A DNA stretch of 40,518 nt from Eubacteriales bacterium (lineage in GTDB: Bacteria; Bacillota; Clostridia; Lachnospirales; Lachnospiraceae): positions 1 to 40,518 of the forward strand of contig JAUNPJ010000030.1 of assembly GCA_030536755.1 (NCBI GenBank), given 5' to 3'. The stretch's first letter is position 1; each line of letters starts with the position of its first letter. The position numbers were made by a program, and so were the translations under genes. This document shows, one piece after another, positions 7,701 to 15,795 of this stretch. A model generated the notes under the pieces. The model ran no database searches, had not been told where the DNA came from, and was given only the letters and a program-made list of their open reading frames with translations.

Positions 7701-10700
7701 GTGGCAGGTGGGGGATACAGTCACGTATTGCATTCAGGTCAGCAGCCAGGATTGCGTGCCGGGAACGATTGCGAGAAATGTAGTAATCCGTGATATTGCC
7801 ATTCCAAACGGGCTTTTGCTTGAGGAATTCTCGCAAGTGACGGTGAATGGTGTCCCTGTTTCTGTAGAAAGTCCATGGGCAGGTCGTGCTGACACACCAA
7901 ACCAGTTGGATGAAGAGGATTACGGCTCTGTGCAGAAGCTGGATAATCAGCCTTTGCTTGAACCGCAGGAGCGCGGATTTTCTGTGACAATCCCTCATCT
8001 CCCGCAGGGAGAGACTGCAGAGATTGTCTTTTTGTGCAAAGCAGTTTCTGTGGCCGAAGGACAGGATGGATGGGAATGGATCAATCAGGCATCTGTGCAG
8101 GCGGATAATCAAAGGGGAAATGAGATTGCAGAAGATGATGCGGAAATTTATATCAATACAGCAAATCTGACTTTGGATAAAACAGTAATCAACCATTATT
8201 ACCAGCCTGAATCGGAAGAATATGATCATCGTGAGCCTTACGAATTCCGGGTAGGAGAGGAAGTGTATTACCAGCTGACAGTTCAGAACATCCAGAAAAA
8301 TTCTGTGGCGAGAAAGGTTGTGATTGAAGATGTCTCGCTGCCAGATGGGTTTGTACTGTCAGGTGAAAATCCCGTAACCGTGGAAGGATTTCAGCCGGTG
8401 TGGAATGAGCCGGTGGCCGGAACAGAAGATACAGCGAATCAGTTGGATGAAAATCATTACCGGGAAGTGGAACAGAGAGAGTTCACTTACAGCCTGGAAC
8501 TTCGTGAAGGGGAAAATGGAGTAACAGGATTTGCAATCATGATGGATGATCTGCCCTGTACTACGGGAGATACTCTCAATCCGGAGTGGAATACGCCGCT
8601 TGTCATTACGTACTGCTGTACTGCGGCAGAGCAGGTGAATGGCTGTGAGATCGTCAATCAGGCCAGAATCTATGCAGATAATGCAGGAGAAAAAACAGAT
8701 GCAGAGAGAATTTGGATCAACAGCCCCCGTTTGCAGGTAACAAAAAAGGCAGACAGAAAAGAATACAAGCTTGGTGATCTAATTACCTATGAGGTCGCGG
8801 CTGTACAGTGTCAGGAAGGTTGTAAGGCGAGAAATGTCGTATTTGCCGATGTGATTCTGACAGAGGGTGTGAAGATGCAAAAGGATAGTATTGTGTTGTT
8901 GGATGAGTCAGGAAGAGTTCTGAACAGAGAGGACTATGAAACGGAAATTTTCAGAGATCATTTTACTGTTTTTACTAAGAGAAATCTGATCTTTGGGCAG
9001 GCACTGACCATAGAATACCAGGCAGTTACCGTGGATGAACGCCTGGCTGGGAAGACGGCGGATAATCGAATTACGCTTAGTTCTGATGAACAGCTTCCGA
9101 CAGAAGATATCTGCCGTGTACCCGTGCACGCTCCCGCACTGAATATTGAAAAATTCTCTGATAAAAAGATTTATCAGGTGGGTGAGACTGGTATGTATCA
9201 TTTGGTCATTACACAGCTTCGGGAGGATGTCACGGCAGAAAATGTAGCGATTGCGGATGCCATGGAGGAAGATGGTGTGACGCTTGTGGCGGATTCGATT
9301 CAGTGCAGATACAATGGACAGGAATTTACTCCTCTTTTGAAGACAACAGAAAAAGGTTTTTCGATGGAGACGGGAAAGAATCTGACAGATGAAGATAAAA
9401 TCGAAATTTTTTATGAAGTGAAATTTTCTTCTCCGTTTTTGAATGGAAAGCAGGTGAAGAACAAAGTAACTGCCAAGGGAGATAATACACCGGAGGAAAG
9501 TCAGGAGCATACGGTAAAAGTTGTGGATGGATGCCCAATTCTGCGTATCCGTAAAACAGCAGATCAGAAAGAATACCAGCAGGGAGAGATTGGCCATTAT
9601 ACAGTGATGGTGCAGCAGACGGCGAAGGGCGCGACAGCCAGAAATGTAGTAATCAAAGATGTCATGCTGCAGGATGGGGCAAAAATAGTAACGGACAGCA
9701 TTCGTATCCAAAATAGCGTCGGAACGGTTCTGGACCGGCCGGAAATTGATGCAAATGCTTATGGATATACCATACATACGGGCATGGACCTGGAATACGA
9801 AGAATGCTTTACGGTTACCTATGATGTCATGTTTGAGAAAGTTGCTCATTTGTCAGAGGTGGTGAATGTGGCACGCGCTTCTTCGGATAATGCGCTGGCA
9901 GAGACAGAACCGACAGAAAGCTTGCCTGCAGTGGTGGGAGATGGACTGGAAGCGTATAAGACCAGTAACCCTCCAGGCGGTCAGATTGTTTCCAACGGTA
10001 TGGAGATTGTTTATACTATTACAGTAAGAAACAAAAGTGATCAGGAAAAGACAAACGTTATGGTAAAAGACAGAATTCCGGAAAAAACAGAATTTGTCAG
10101 ATTTGTGGAAGAAGATGGAGTTCAAACGCAGAAGATGACGCTGGATGGAAACGAATATGCTGCTTTTATCATCTCCAAAATTCCCGCTGGTGCCAGCCAG
10201 AGCGTTTCATTTACTGTGAAAGTGGCAGATGCGAAGGAAGATGATCTGCTGGTCAACGTGGCACAGGTGCGTCAGACAGTTGCCCATCCTGAGGATTTGA
10301 CAGAAGATTCCTGGAAGTCCGAACGGTTTTGGAATACCAATGAGACGGTGCATCCGCTCGATACCACATGGGCGCATGCGATTCATAAAGTAAAAGTGAA
10401 GCAGCCGGAAGAAACACCTGATCCAGAAGAAACGCCTGATCCGGAAGAAACACCGAAGCCGGATGAGACTCAGAAGCCAGAGGAAACACAAAAGCCAGAG
10501 GAGACACCGAAAGTACAAATTCCAGAAACGGAAACTCCATCTGCGTCAGAAAAGCCTGTTTCCGTGACAGTGCAGTCAAGCCAGACGCCTGCCTCCGCAT
10601 CTTCGGGAAAGACTGTCTCAGCAGGAAAGACAGGGGATGAAAGACCTCTGATGTGGGCTGGTGTCATAGCAGCTCTTTCTGCGGCGGGTATGTATACGGG

Positions 10701-10749
10701 ACTGTATCTGAACAGAAAGAGGACAGGAAGGAGACGAAAAAAACGATGA
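4783..10749 (+). CDS. Giant sortase-anchored surface protein with DUF11-type repeats
   Basis: A 1988-residue secreted wall protein. A very basic N-terminus (MRKKRKKRK) and a hydrophobic stretch form a signal peptide ending near residue 34 (NIWAA). Residues 35-310 are an unrecognised head. Two related modules follow (about 320-480 and 490-650; SDAVDECLNVEEVRVVD and TDTLEECLDIDDVTKVT) that resemble isopeptide-forming fimbrial D2-type domains. At least eight DUF11/B_ant-type repeats start near residues 660, 800, 963, 1129, 1317, 1453, 1587 and 1722, each opening with an L-x-I-x-K motif, then a (Y/W)xVG block, then ARNVVxxD. Six 6-residue PEETPx repeats (1875-1910) form a wall stalk. The end is KTGDE (1949-1953), a membrane helix and RKRTGRRRKKR. 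There is no LPxTG; the signal is the clostridial xxTGD type. It probably forms a long adhesive rod. The sortase gene overlaps its stop. Confidence 0.85.
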   Translation: MRKKRKKRKVLAFVLAVLAAFAAFLGFVPGNIWAAPNIVGGTVTQKLDARYAETFKLPADVNAVLYDKDGGKTLKESTDLKNDILLNPEWRDYYYVVDLTSAGKGFYVVYENVGYIGGKYADLKLTFTDWSLRSGKWKLHNNATGDEKECNPLVCFRKRNGGVSISIAGAASIETKFDFLEHGTDKGISTMKGGHFTVMDIDDGQAIRFPEDSHADTAYYLKSENFLELVNADTLRSPERQYTSNSDKKAWISVLFSGTSVKTVFMAKEQASNIHYYTPDSGSNMLEIPHFGFKAEALGYFEPQDPEKRISDTQIAYDEAKTAQQAAKSKPYEIGGEEGSDAFTYHVAAKLLPNAYEEFVISDAVDECLNVEEVRVVDMDSREPVTDRFEISTTNNLVTASAKTSALANDTFCNNKTYVLEILVRRDTAKQMPVKSGSWHLVPNQGNVRYHISGVKVMEKETETVWAGFHYEEMDEPQAEKRTGAKGVTWDQAKTCGDKESAYRIQEYNAFDFLVRAEVNAKGNQMKQFCLTDTLEECLDIDDVTKVTITDKNNQVVNDKFAIQITEDKNGKKTITARAKDDALQDGKLWKEQAYVMHMTVHRKRTQNSKDAMKEWLDKDGFTFFIPNTAVIQMQAIGEEREEKLETNTCYIWDQIRSELKIEKTCIPYDSWEVGSQVEYAVKVSQIQQDGYAVNVEAWDEDLPEGMKLVAGSVKVMESHLSDGSIANVQPEGANGWKATCPRMQYGDSFVVSFRAKADETVNGKDTINTAYATAENFTDGDTKRIVSDQAEAWVNTPELTIDKYVDCYEHQVGDSVSYTVVINNVKDYTVAKNVVVSDLSLPKGLKLKEEENNVKVVFSPEEAQNTVGWPVADGTLSIRKQELENKAEVIQNHKNTWTVKSRYLSSDASMMITFDCEATEEINGLETVNQASVTAENLAKDKNNTPIVVWDDAKIYVNTVDLTIDKTASAYEWQVGDTVTYCIQVSSQDCVPGTIARNVVIRDIAIPNGLLLEEFSQVTVNGVPVSVESPWAGRADTPNQLDEEDYGSVQKLDNQPLLEPQERGFSVTIPHLPQGETAEIVFLCKAVSVAEGQDGWEWINQASVQADNQRGNEIAEDDAEIYINTANLTLDKTVINHYYQPESEEYDHREPYEFRVGEEVYYQLTVQNIQKNSVARKVVIEDVSLPDGFVLSGENPVTVEGFQPVWNEPVAGTEDTANQLDENHYREVEQREFTYSLELREGENGVTGFAIMMDDLPCTTGDTLNPEWNTPLVITYCCTAAEQVNGCEIVNQARIYADNAGEKTDAERIWINSPRLQVTKKADRKEYKLGDLITYEVAAVQCQEGCKARNVVFADVILTEGVKMQKDSIVLLDESGRVLNREDYETEIFRDHFTVFTKRNLIFGQALTIEYQAVTVDERLAGKTADNRITLSSDEQLPTEDICRVPVHAPALNIEKFSDKKIYQVGETGMYHLVITQLREDVTAENVAIADAMEEDGVTLVADSIQCRYNGQEFTPLLKTTEKGFSMETGKNLTDEDKIEIFYEVKFSSPFLNGKQVKNKVTAKGDNTPEESQEHTVKVVDGCPILRIRKTADQKEYQQGEIGHYTVMVQQTAKGATARNVVIKDVMLQDGAKIVTDSIRIQNSVGTVLDRPEIDANAYGYTIHTGMDLEYEECFTVTYDVMFEKVAHLSEVVNVARASSDNALAETEPTESLPAVVGDGLEAYKTSNPPGGQIVSNGMEIVYTITVRNKSDQEKTNVMVKDRIPEKTEFVRFVEEDGVQTQKMTLDGNEYAAFIISKIPAGASQSVSFTVKVADAKEDDLLVNVAQVRQTVAHPEDLTEDSWKSERFWNTNETVHPLDTTWAHAIHKVKVKQPEETPDPEETPDPEETPKPDETQKPEETQKPEETPKVQIPETETPSASEKPVSVTVQSSQTPASASSGKTVSAGKTGDERPLMWAGVIAALSAAGMYTGLYLNRKRTGRRRKKR
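10405..10512 (+). repeat. Six tandem 18-bp repeats encoding a PEETPx stalk
   Basis: Six consecutive 18-base units at 10405, 10423, 10441, 10459, 10477 and 10495 encode PEETPD, PEETPD, PEETPK, PDETQK, PEETQK and PEETPK. They differ mostly by synonymous or conservative changes. This is the wall-spanning proline-rich stalk and is likely to vary in copy number between strains through slippage. Confidence 0.85.
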
Positions 10750-11573
10750 GAAAAGGGTTTTCGATGGTTCTGATGTTTGTATCCGCAATTGTGTTGGCTG
10801 TGAGCATTCATTATTTACATCAGTGCGGCGAAGAGAAGCAGCAGATGCTTGGTGAGGTAGAAAAACTAAAAACGGCGGGACAATCTGGTCAGCCAAAAAT
10901 TTATAAAAAAGTAAAACACGAGAACACGAAAAGAGAAGATTCGGCGAAACAGAAAAAGAGCGATATGCACCAGCAATATCATCCCGTGTCGGTGAATCTG
11001 GAACAGATTGAAAAACAGAATTCCCGCGTAATAGCCTGGATTGAGATTCCGGATACGCCCATTTCTTATCCGGTTGTCCAGGGGATAGACAATGAATATT
11101 ATTTGATGCATACATTTCTTGGTGAAGAAAGTCTGTATGGTTCGATTTTTCTCGATTGTGAAAACAGCAGCAGCTTTGCAGACTCGCACAGCGTGATCTA
11201 TGGGCATAATATGCAGGATGGTGTCATGTTTGCTTTTTTGAATCAGTACGAAAATCCTGAAGTGATGCAGCTGCATCCTTACATTTATATTTATACCAGT
11301 GACCGGGCATTTGTGTATCGCATTTTTTCTGTTTATCAGGCAGCCATTGGCGATGTTTCTTATGAAATCGGTCTTCCTCTGGGAAGTCCTGAATATCAAA
11401 GACAGTTGGAACAGCTTGTGCATTTATCGGAATATGATACGGGAACATCGGTTGATGCAAAGCATCCGTTTCTGACGTTGTTTACCTGTAATGGGCAGCT
11501 GGCTGATTCGGAGAGAACGGCTGTTCATGCGATTTTGGAGGAAGAATTTGAAAAAATCACAAAATTGTCATAA
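10746..11573 (+). CDS. srtB: Class B sortase
   Basis: A 275-residue membrane-anchored transpeptidase that should cleave the sorting signal of the preceding surface protein and link it to peptidoglycan. One N-terminal membrane helix (MVLMFVSAIVLAVSIHYL) is followed by a charged linker and the catalytic domain from about residue 85. The catalytic residues are visible: His154 in VIYGHNM, Cys248 in the TLFTC motif and Arg257 in SERTA. Features such as NSRVIAWIEIPDTPISYPVVQ and DNEYYLMHTF are typical of class B. The ATG overlaps the surface-protein stop (ATGA), with GGAAGGAG 12 bases upstream, so translation is probably coupled. The gene pair implies a dedicated enzyme and substrate. No terminator is seen before the trp promoter. 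Confidence 0.9.
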   Translation: MRKGFSMVLMFVSAIVLAVSIHYLHQCGEEKQQMLGEVEKLKTAGQSGQPKIYKKVKHENTKREDSAKQKKSDMHQQYHPVSVNLEQIEKQNSRVIAWIEIPDTPISYPVVQGIDNEYYLMHTFLGEESLYGSIFLDCENSSSFADSHSVIYGHNMQDGVMFAFLNQYENPEVMQLHPYIYIYTSDRAFVYRIFSVYQAAIGDVSYEIGLPLGSPEYQRQLEQLVHLSEYDTGTSVDAKHPFLTLFTCNGQLADSERTAVHAILEEEFEKITKLS

Positions 11574-11591
11574 AAAAATTGAAAAAATAAT

Positions 11592-11620
11592 TTGACAAAT
11601 TAAAGTGACAGCGTTATACT
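11592..11620 (+). promoter_or_regulatory. trp operon promoter
   Basis: TTGACA (11592-11597), a 17-base spacer and TATACT (11615-11620) form a near-consensus sigma-A promoter immediately upstream of the T-box leader. Transcription should start near 11627. Confidence 0.85.
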
Positions 11621-11626
11621 AAGACG

Positions 11627-11925
11627 CAGATAAAGCGAAATTACAGAGAAAACCTGTGAACAAGAGAAGTAGATAGTCGGAATATTTACAGAGAGCTGTC
11701 GGCTGGTGAAAGACAGTGATAGGATTACTATTGAATGGACTTGTGAGGGCGGCTTGAAACCAGGAGGGAGTAGATGTCGACGGGAGACCGGATCCGTTAT
11801 CAAGAAGGCATGTATGTTAGTACGTGAATGAGTGGGTATGTTATACCAAATTGGGTGGTACCGCAGAAGTTTACAGAGCTTTTGTCCCTTTGTTTTTCAG
11901 GGATGAAGGCTCTTTTTATTTGCAG
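11627..11925 (+). promoter_or_regulatory. Tryptophan-specific T-box riboswitch
   Basis: This leader reads the charging state of tRNA-Trp. Stem I includes AGAGAGCTGTCGGCTGGTGA (from 11689) and the specifier loop GAA-TGG-AC, with the Trp codon TGG at 11736-11738. The T-box core TGGGTGGTACCGC occupies 11852-11864; its TGG bulge would pair with the CCA end of uncharged tRNA. It is followed by the competing terminator. Uncharged tRNA-Trp should stabilise the antiterminator and switch on trpEGDCFBA. Only one T-box is present. The base after the core departs slightly from the usual CGCGG (here CGCAG). Confidence 0.93.
11875..11917 (+). terminator. T-box regulated terminator
   Basis: AGAGCTTTTGTCCCT (11875-11889) pairs with AGGGATGAAGGCTCT (11899-11913), with minor mismatches, and T residues follow to 11917. 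It overlaps the antiterminator side of the T-box and attenuates trp transcription when tRNA-Trp is charged. Confidence 0.88.
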
Positions 11926-11955
11926 ATATACGACAAAAGGGAGGAGAGATGAGAC

Positions 11956-13416
11956 ATGATGATACCTGACTGTGAAATAATTATGAAATTGGCAAAAGAA
12001 TATGATGTTGTACCGGTATGCAGGGAGATTTATGCAGACATTATTACACCGATCGGGCTTCTTCGGAAGCTGGCAGCCTTGAGTGATCGCTATTATCTTC
12101 TGGAAAGCGTAGAGGGTGGCGAAAAATGGGGACGTTATTCCTTTATGGGATACGATCCGATCATGAGAGTGACATGTAAGGACGGAGTGGTGACGGTGGA
12201 AGAGCAGGGAGAGACAAAAGAAATACAGACCAGAGATCCGCTGCAGGTGATCCGTGATATCATGAAACGTTATCGTTCTCCGCGGCTGGAAGGCTTTCCG
12301 CCTTTTACCGGTGGCTTCGTCGGCCATTTTTCCTATTCGATGATCGGCTATGCGGAACCGAAGCTTAAGATTAAAAAGGGAGAATTTAACGATTACGACT
12401 TGATGTTGTTTGATAAAGTGATTGCATATGATCATTTAAAACAGAAAATCTGTATTGTCGTGAATATGAAGACAGATCACGTGATGGAAAATTATGGAGA
12501 GGCCACGGCGCAGATTGCCTCTATTGCCAGTATGATTCGTCAGCCAATGCCGTTGGAAGAGCATGCACAGCAGGAAAACGTGCATTTTACCTGTAATGTG
12601 AGCAAAGAAGAATATTGCCGCATTGTGGAGAAAACAAAGGAATATATCCGGGCAGGTGATATTTTTCAGGCCGTGATTTCCAGACAGTTTTCCAGTCCGT
12701 TCAAGGGGAATCTCAGAAATGCATATCGTGTGCTGCGGACCACGAATCCTTCACCGTACATGGTATATATGAATATTGACGGAAAAGAAATCATGAGCAC
12801 GTCTCCGGAAACACTGGTGCGGCTTGACCGCGGAAGGCTGACGACATTTCCGGTGGCCGGTTCCAGACCGAGAGGAAAGACCAGAGAAGAAGATCTTGCA
12901 CTGGAGCGTGAACTTCTGGAAGATGAAAAAGAATTATCCGAGCACAATATGCTGGTAGATCTGGGAAGAAATGATCTGGGAAGAATCTCTGATTTCAACA
13001 GTGTGGAAGTGACGGAGTACATGATGATCCATCGCTATTCCAAGATTATGCACATCTGTTCTCAGGTAGAGAGCGATATCCGGTCTGATTGTGACGGACT
13101 GGATGCGATTGCATCGGTACTTCCCGCCGGAACGTTGTCCGGAGCACCGAAAATCCGGGCGTGTGAGATCATCGAAGAACTGGAAAGTGAGCCAAGAGGC
13201 ATTTACGGCGGGGCACTTGGATATCTTGATTTTGCGGGAAACCTGGATACCTGTATCGCGATTCGTATGGCAGTCAAGAAAAACGACCGTGTCTATGTAC
13301 AGGCCGGCGGCGGAATCGTGGCGGACAGTATTCCGGAAAAAGAGTATGAAGAATCAGCGAATAAAGCGATGGCAGTGATGCGGGCGATTGAGAACGCGCA
13401 GGAGGTGGAACGATAA
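11956..13416 (+). CDS. trpE: Anthranilate synthase component I
   Basis: A 486-residue enzyme converting chorismate and ammonia (from TrpG) to anthranilate, the first committed step to tryptophan. The N-terminal domain has the feedback-inhibition motif LLESVEGGEKWGRYS (near residue 48), so the enzyme should be inhibited by tryptophan. The chorismate-binding domain shows FQAVISRQF, the segments DLGRNDLGRIS and PAGTLSGAPKIRA, and AGGGIVADS near the end. Length is normal for TrpE. GGGAGGAGAG lies before the ATG at 11956. It is the first gene after the T-box, and its stop overlaps the trpG start by one base. The component I-specific feedback motif favours TrpE over PabB. Confidence 0.96.
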   Translation: MMIPDCEIIMKLAKEYDVVPVCREIYADIITPIGLLRKLAALSDRYYLLESVEGGEKWGRYSFMGYDPIMRVTCKDGVVTVEEQGETKEIQTRDPLQVIRDIMKRYRSPRLEGFPPFTGGFVGHFSYSMIGYAEPKLKIKKGEFNDYDLMLFDKVIAYDHLKQKICIVVNMKTDHVMENYGEATAQIASIASMIRQPMPLEEHAQQENVHFTCNVSKEEYCRIVEKTKEYIRAGDIFQAVISRQFSSPFKGNLRNAYRVLRTTNPSPYMVYMNIDGKEIMSTSPETLVRLDRGRLTTFPVAGSRPRGKTREEDLALERELLEDEKELSEHNMLVDLGRNDLGRISDFNSVEVTEYMMIHRYSKIMHICSQVESDIRSDCDGLDAIASVLPAGTLSGAPKIRACEIIEELESEPRGIYGGALGYLDFAGNLDTCIAIRMAVKKNDRVYVQAGGGIVADSIPEKEYEESANKAMAVMRAIENAQEVER

Positions 13417-13982
13417 TGATTTTACTGATTGATAATTATGACAGCTTTTCTTATAACCTGGTGCAGATGGCGGGAGGAATCAATCCGGATATCCGGGTGA
13501 TTCGAAACGATGCAATGAGCGTGGAAGAAGTCGAAGAACTGGCTCCCAGTCACATCATCCTTTCACCGGGACCGGGATATCCCAAAGATGCAGGTATCTG
13601 CGAGGATGTCGTAAGAAAGCTGCAGGGGAAGATTCCGATTTTGGGTGTGTGTCTTGGTCATCAGGGAATCTGTGAAGTGTACGGTGCGGTGATTGCTCCG
13701 GCAAAGCATCTGATGCACGGCAAAAAGAGCAGGATCACACTGGATACGACAAGCCCGATTTTTCGGGGAATGGGTACTGAGACAGACGCGGCGCGTTATC
13801 ATTCGCTGGTGGCGCTGCGAGAAACGATTCCTGACTGCCTGAAAGTGATTGCTTCCGGTCCGGGAGGTGAGGTCATGGCAGTGCAGCACAAAGAATATCC
13901 CGTATATGGACTTCAGTTTCATCCGGAATCGATTCTGACGCCTCAAGGAAAACAGATTATGAAGAATTTTTTGAATATGTAA
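13416..13982 (+). CDS. trpG: Anthranilate synthase component II (glutamine amidotransferase)
   Basis: A 188-residue class I glutamine amidotransferase that releases ammonia from glutamine for TrpE. The nucleophile elbow GVCLGHQGI holds the catalytic Cys, and the C-terminal FHPESILTPQG carries the His-Glu pair. The N-terminus DNYDSFSYNLVQ and the segment SPGPGYPKDAG are typical. It overlaps trpE by one base (TAATG), with GGAGGTGG upstream, so the subunits are translationally coupled. In many Firmicutes this subunit also serves para-aminobenzoate synthesis; no pabB is visible here, so a dual role cannot be judged. Confidence 0.95.
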   Translation: MILLIDNYDSFSYNLVQMAGGINPDIRVIRNDAMSVEEVEELAPSHIILSPGPGYPKDAGICEDVVRKLQGKIPILGVCLGHQGICEVYGAVIAPAKHLMHGKKSRITLDTTSPIFRGMGTETDAARYHSLVALRETIPDCLKVIASGPGGEVMAVQHKEYPVYGLQFHPESILTPQGKQIMKNFLNM

Positions 13983-13997
13983 AAGGAGAAACAGATT

Positions 13998-15011
13998 ATG
14001 ATAAAAGAAGCAATTTACCAGTTGATCAACGGAAACGATTTGACATATGAACAGGCAAGAGAAGTTATGGAAGAGATGATGACAGGAACAGCTACACAGG
14101 CGCAGATGGGAGGTTTTCTGACGGCGCTTCGCATGCAGGGGGAGACAATTGACGAGATTACGGCCTTTGCAACTGTCATGAGAGAAAAAGGCATCAAAAT
14201 TGAGCCGGAACGAGAAGTAATTGATATCGTGGGAACCGGAGGAGATGAAGTGGGAACCTTTAATATTTCTACGACTTCTGCGTTTGTAGTGGCAGCCGGA
14301 GGTGTTCCGGTCGCAAAACACGGAAATCGAAGTGTATCCAGTAAAAGCGGTGCAGCCGATGTTCTGGAGAGACTTGGTGCGAATCTGAACCTGACAGCGG
14401 AACAGAATGAAAGAGTACTGAATGCATGTGATGTATGCTTTTTGTTTGCCCAGAAGTATCATTCTTCTATGAAATATGCGGCACCAGTCAGAAAAGAGCT
14501 TGGTGTTCGAACCGTATTTAACATTCTCGGACCTTTGTCGAATCCGGCAGCGGCTACCATGCAGCTTCTTGGTGTGTATGATAAAAAGCTGGCAAAGCCT
14601 CTGGCACAGGTCTTATCCAATCTCGGTGTGACAAGAGGCGTAGCTGTCTGCGGGGAAGATGGACTGGACGAGATCACACTGACTGGCGAGACGGATGTGC
14701 ATGAAATTCGTTTTGGTGAGATTACTTCTTATAGTATTACACCGGAACAGTTTGGACTGCGAAGATGTGCGCTTGAGGAATTGGTCGGTGGAACGCCGGA
14801 GGAAAATGCGCAGATTGCCAGAGATATTCTGACTGGCAAAGAAAGAGGTCCAAAGAGAGAGATTGTAGTCATGAATGCGGGAATGAGCCTGTATCTCGGA
14901 AAAGATGGTATTTCTCTGGAAGAAGGTATCCAGATGGCGCAGGATATTCTGGACAGCGGCAAGGCATATGAAAAATTACAGGAATTTGTAAAATTGACAA
15001 ATGAGGTATAA
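13998..15011 (+). CDS. trpD: Anthranilate phosphoribosyltransferase
   Basis: A 337-residue enzyme that joins anthranilate to PRPP to form phosphoribosylanthranilate, the second step of the pathway. The N-terminal helical domain (LINGNDLTYEQAREVMEEMM) precedes the PRPP/anthranilate site: GTGGDEVGTFNISTTSAFV, then KHGNRSVSSKSGAADVLERLG, and VRKELGVRTVFNILGPLSNP. Length is standard. It starts 15 bases after trpG with AAAGGAGAAA upstream. It is a stand-alone TrpD, not fused to TrpG as in enterobacteria. Confidence 0.96.
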   Translation: MIKEAIYQLINGNDLTYEQAREVMEEMMTGTATQAQMGGFLTALRMQGETIDEITAFATVMREKGIKIEPEREVIDIVGTGGDEVGTFNISTTSAFVVAAGGVPVAKHGNRSVSSKSGAADVLERLGANLNLTAEQNERVLNACDVCFLFAQKYHSSMKYAAPVRKELGVRTVFNILGPLSNPAAATMQLLGVYDKKLAKPLAQVLSNLGVTRGVAVCGEDGLDEITLTGETDVHEIRFGEITSYSITPEQFGLRRCALEELVGGTPEENAQIARDILTGKERGPKREIVVMNAGMSLYLGKDGISLEEGIQMAQDILDSGKAYEKLQEFVKLTNEV

Positions 15012-15014
15012 AAA

Positions 15015-15794
15015 ATGATTTTAGATGATTTGGCAAATGCAGCGAGAAAACGGGTGATCGCGGCAAGAGAAAGCATTCCTTTTGAAAAAATCAAAGAGAA
15101 GGCACTGGGGCTGGAATGTGACACGGGATTTCCGTTTGAGAAGGCACTTTGCGGGAAAGACATTTCCTTTATCTGTGAAGTAAAAAAAGCATCTCCGTCC
15201 AAAGGCGTGATCGCAGAAGAATTTCCTTATCTGACAATCGCACAGGAATATGAGAAAGCAGGAGCAGCAGCAATTTCGGTATTGACAGAGACGGATTATT
15301 TTCTTGGAAGTCCGCAGTATCTCAAGGAAATCGCGGCTGAAGTGAAAATCCCGGTTCTTCGAAAGGATTTTACAGTGGATGAGTATCAGATTTATGAAGC
15401 CAAAATCCTGGGGGCAAAGGCGGTTCTTCTGATTGTGGCACTGTTGGAGCTTCCTGTTTTAAAAAAATATATCGAGATTTGTGACAGGCTTGGACTTTCA
15501 GCACTCGTAGAGGTCCACGATGAAGAAGAAATGAAGATTGCTGTGGATGCAGGCGCCCGATTGATTGGTGTTAACAACCGAAATCTCAAAGATTTTACGG
15601 TCGACATCCACAACAGTATGCGGCTTCGGAAGCTTGCACCTCAAAATGCCATTTTTGTGGCAGAAAGCGGTATTCGCACCACAGAAGATATCCAGGAATT
15701 GCGCGACGGCGGAGTGAATGCAGTTCTCATTGGAGAGACTTTGATGAGAAGTCCTGACAAGAAAAAGATGCTGGATGAATTGAGAGGAAACTGA
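15015..15794 (+). CDS. trpC: Indole-3-glycerol phosphate synthase
   Basis: A 259-residue TIM-barrel enzyme that closes the indole ring, converting carboxyphenylamino-deoxyribulose phosphate to indole-3-glycerol phosphate with loss of CO2 and water. Signature segments are FICEVKKASPSKGVI (catalytic Lys region), VLTETDYFLGS, VLRKDFTVDEYQIYEA, NNRNLKDFTVD and FVAESGI, with IGETLMRSPD binding phosphate at the end. Length is normal. It lies 3 bases after trpD and directly before trpF, as separate genes and not a TrpC-TrpF fusion. Confidence 0.96.
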   Translation: MILDDLANAARKRVIAARESIPFEKIKEKALGLECDTGFPFEKALCGKDISFICEVKKASPSKGVIAEEFPYLTIAQEYEKAGAAAISVLTETDYFLGSPQYLKEIAAEVKIPVLRKDFTVDEYQIYEAKILGAKAVLLIVALLELPVLKKYIEICDRLGLSALVEVHDEEEMKIAVDAGARLIGVNNRNLKDFTVDIHNSMRLRKLAPQNAIFVAESGIRTTEDIQELRDGGVNAVLIGETLMRSPDKKKMLDELRGN

Positions 15795-15795
15795 T

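Noticed and set aside
8908-9849. 313-codon minus-strand ORF inside the surface-protein gene
   Set aside because: It is antisense to an intact repeat protein; its low-complexity His/Ile/Phe-rich translation is typical of a shadow frame.
10618-10660. LPxTG sorting signal in the surface protein
   Set aside because: No LPxTG or NPQTN is present; the C-terminus instead has AGKTGDE before the membrane helix.
13563-14462. 299-codon minus-strand ORF across trpG/trpD
   Set aside because: It is antisense to two well-conserved enzymes and has no ribosome site or family signal.
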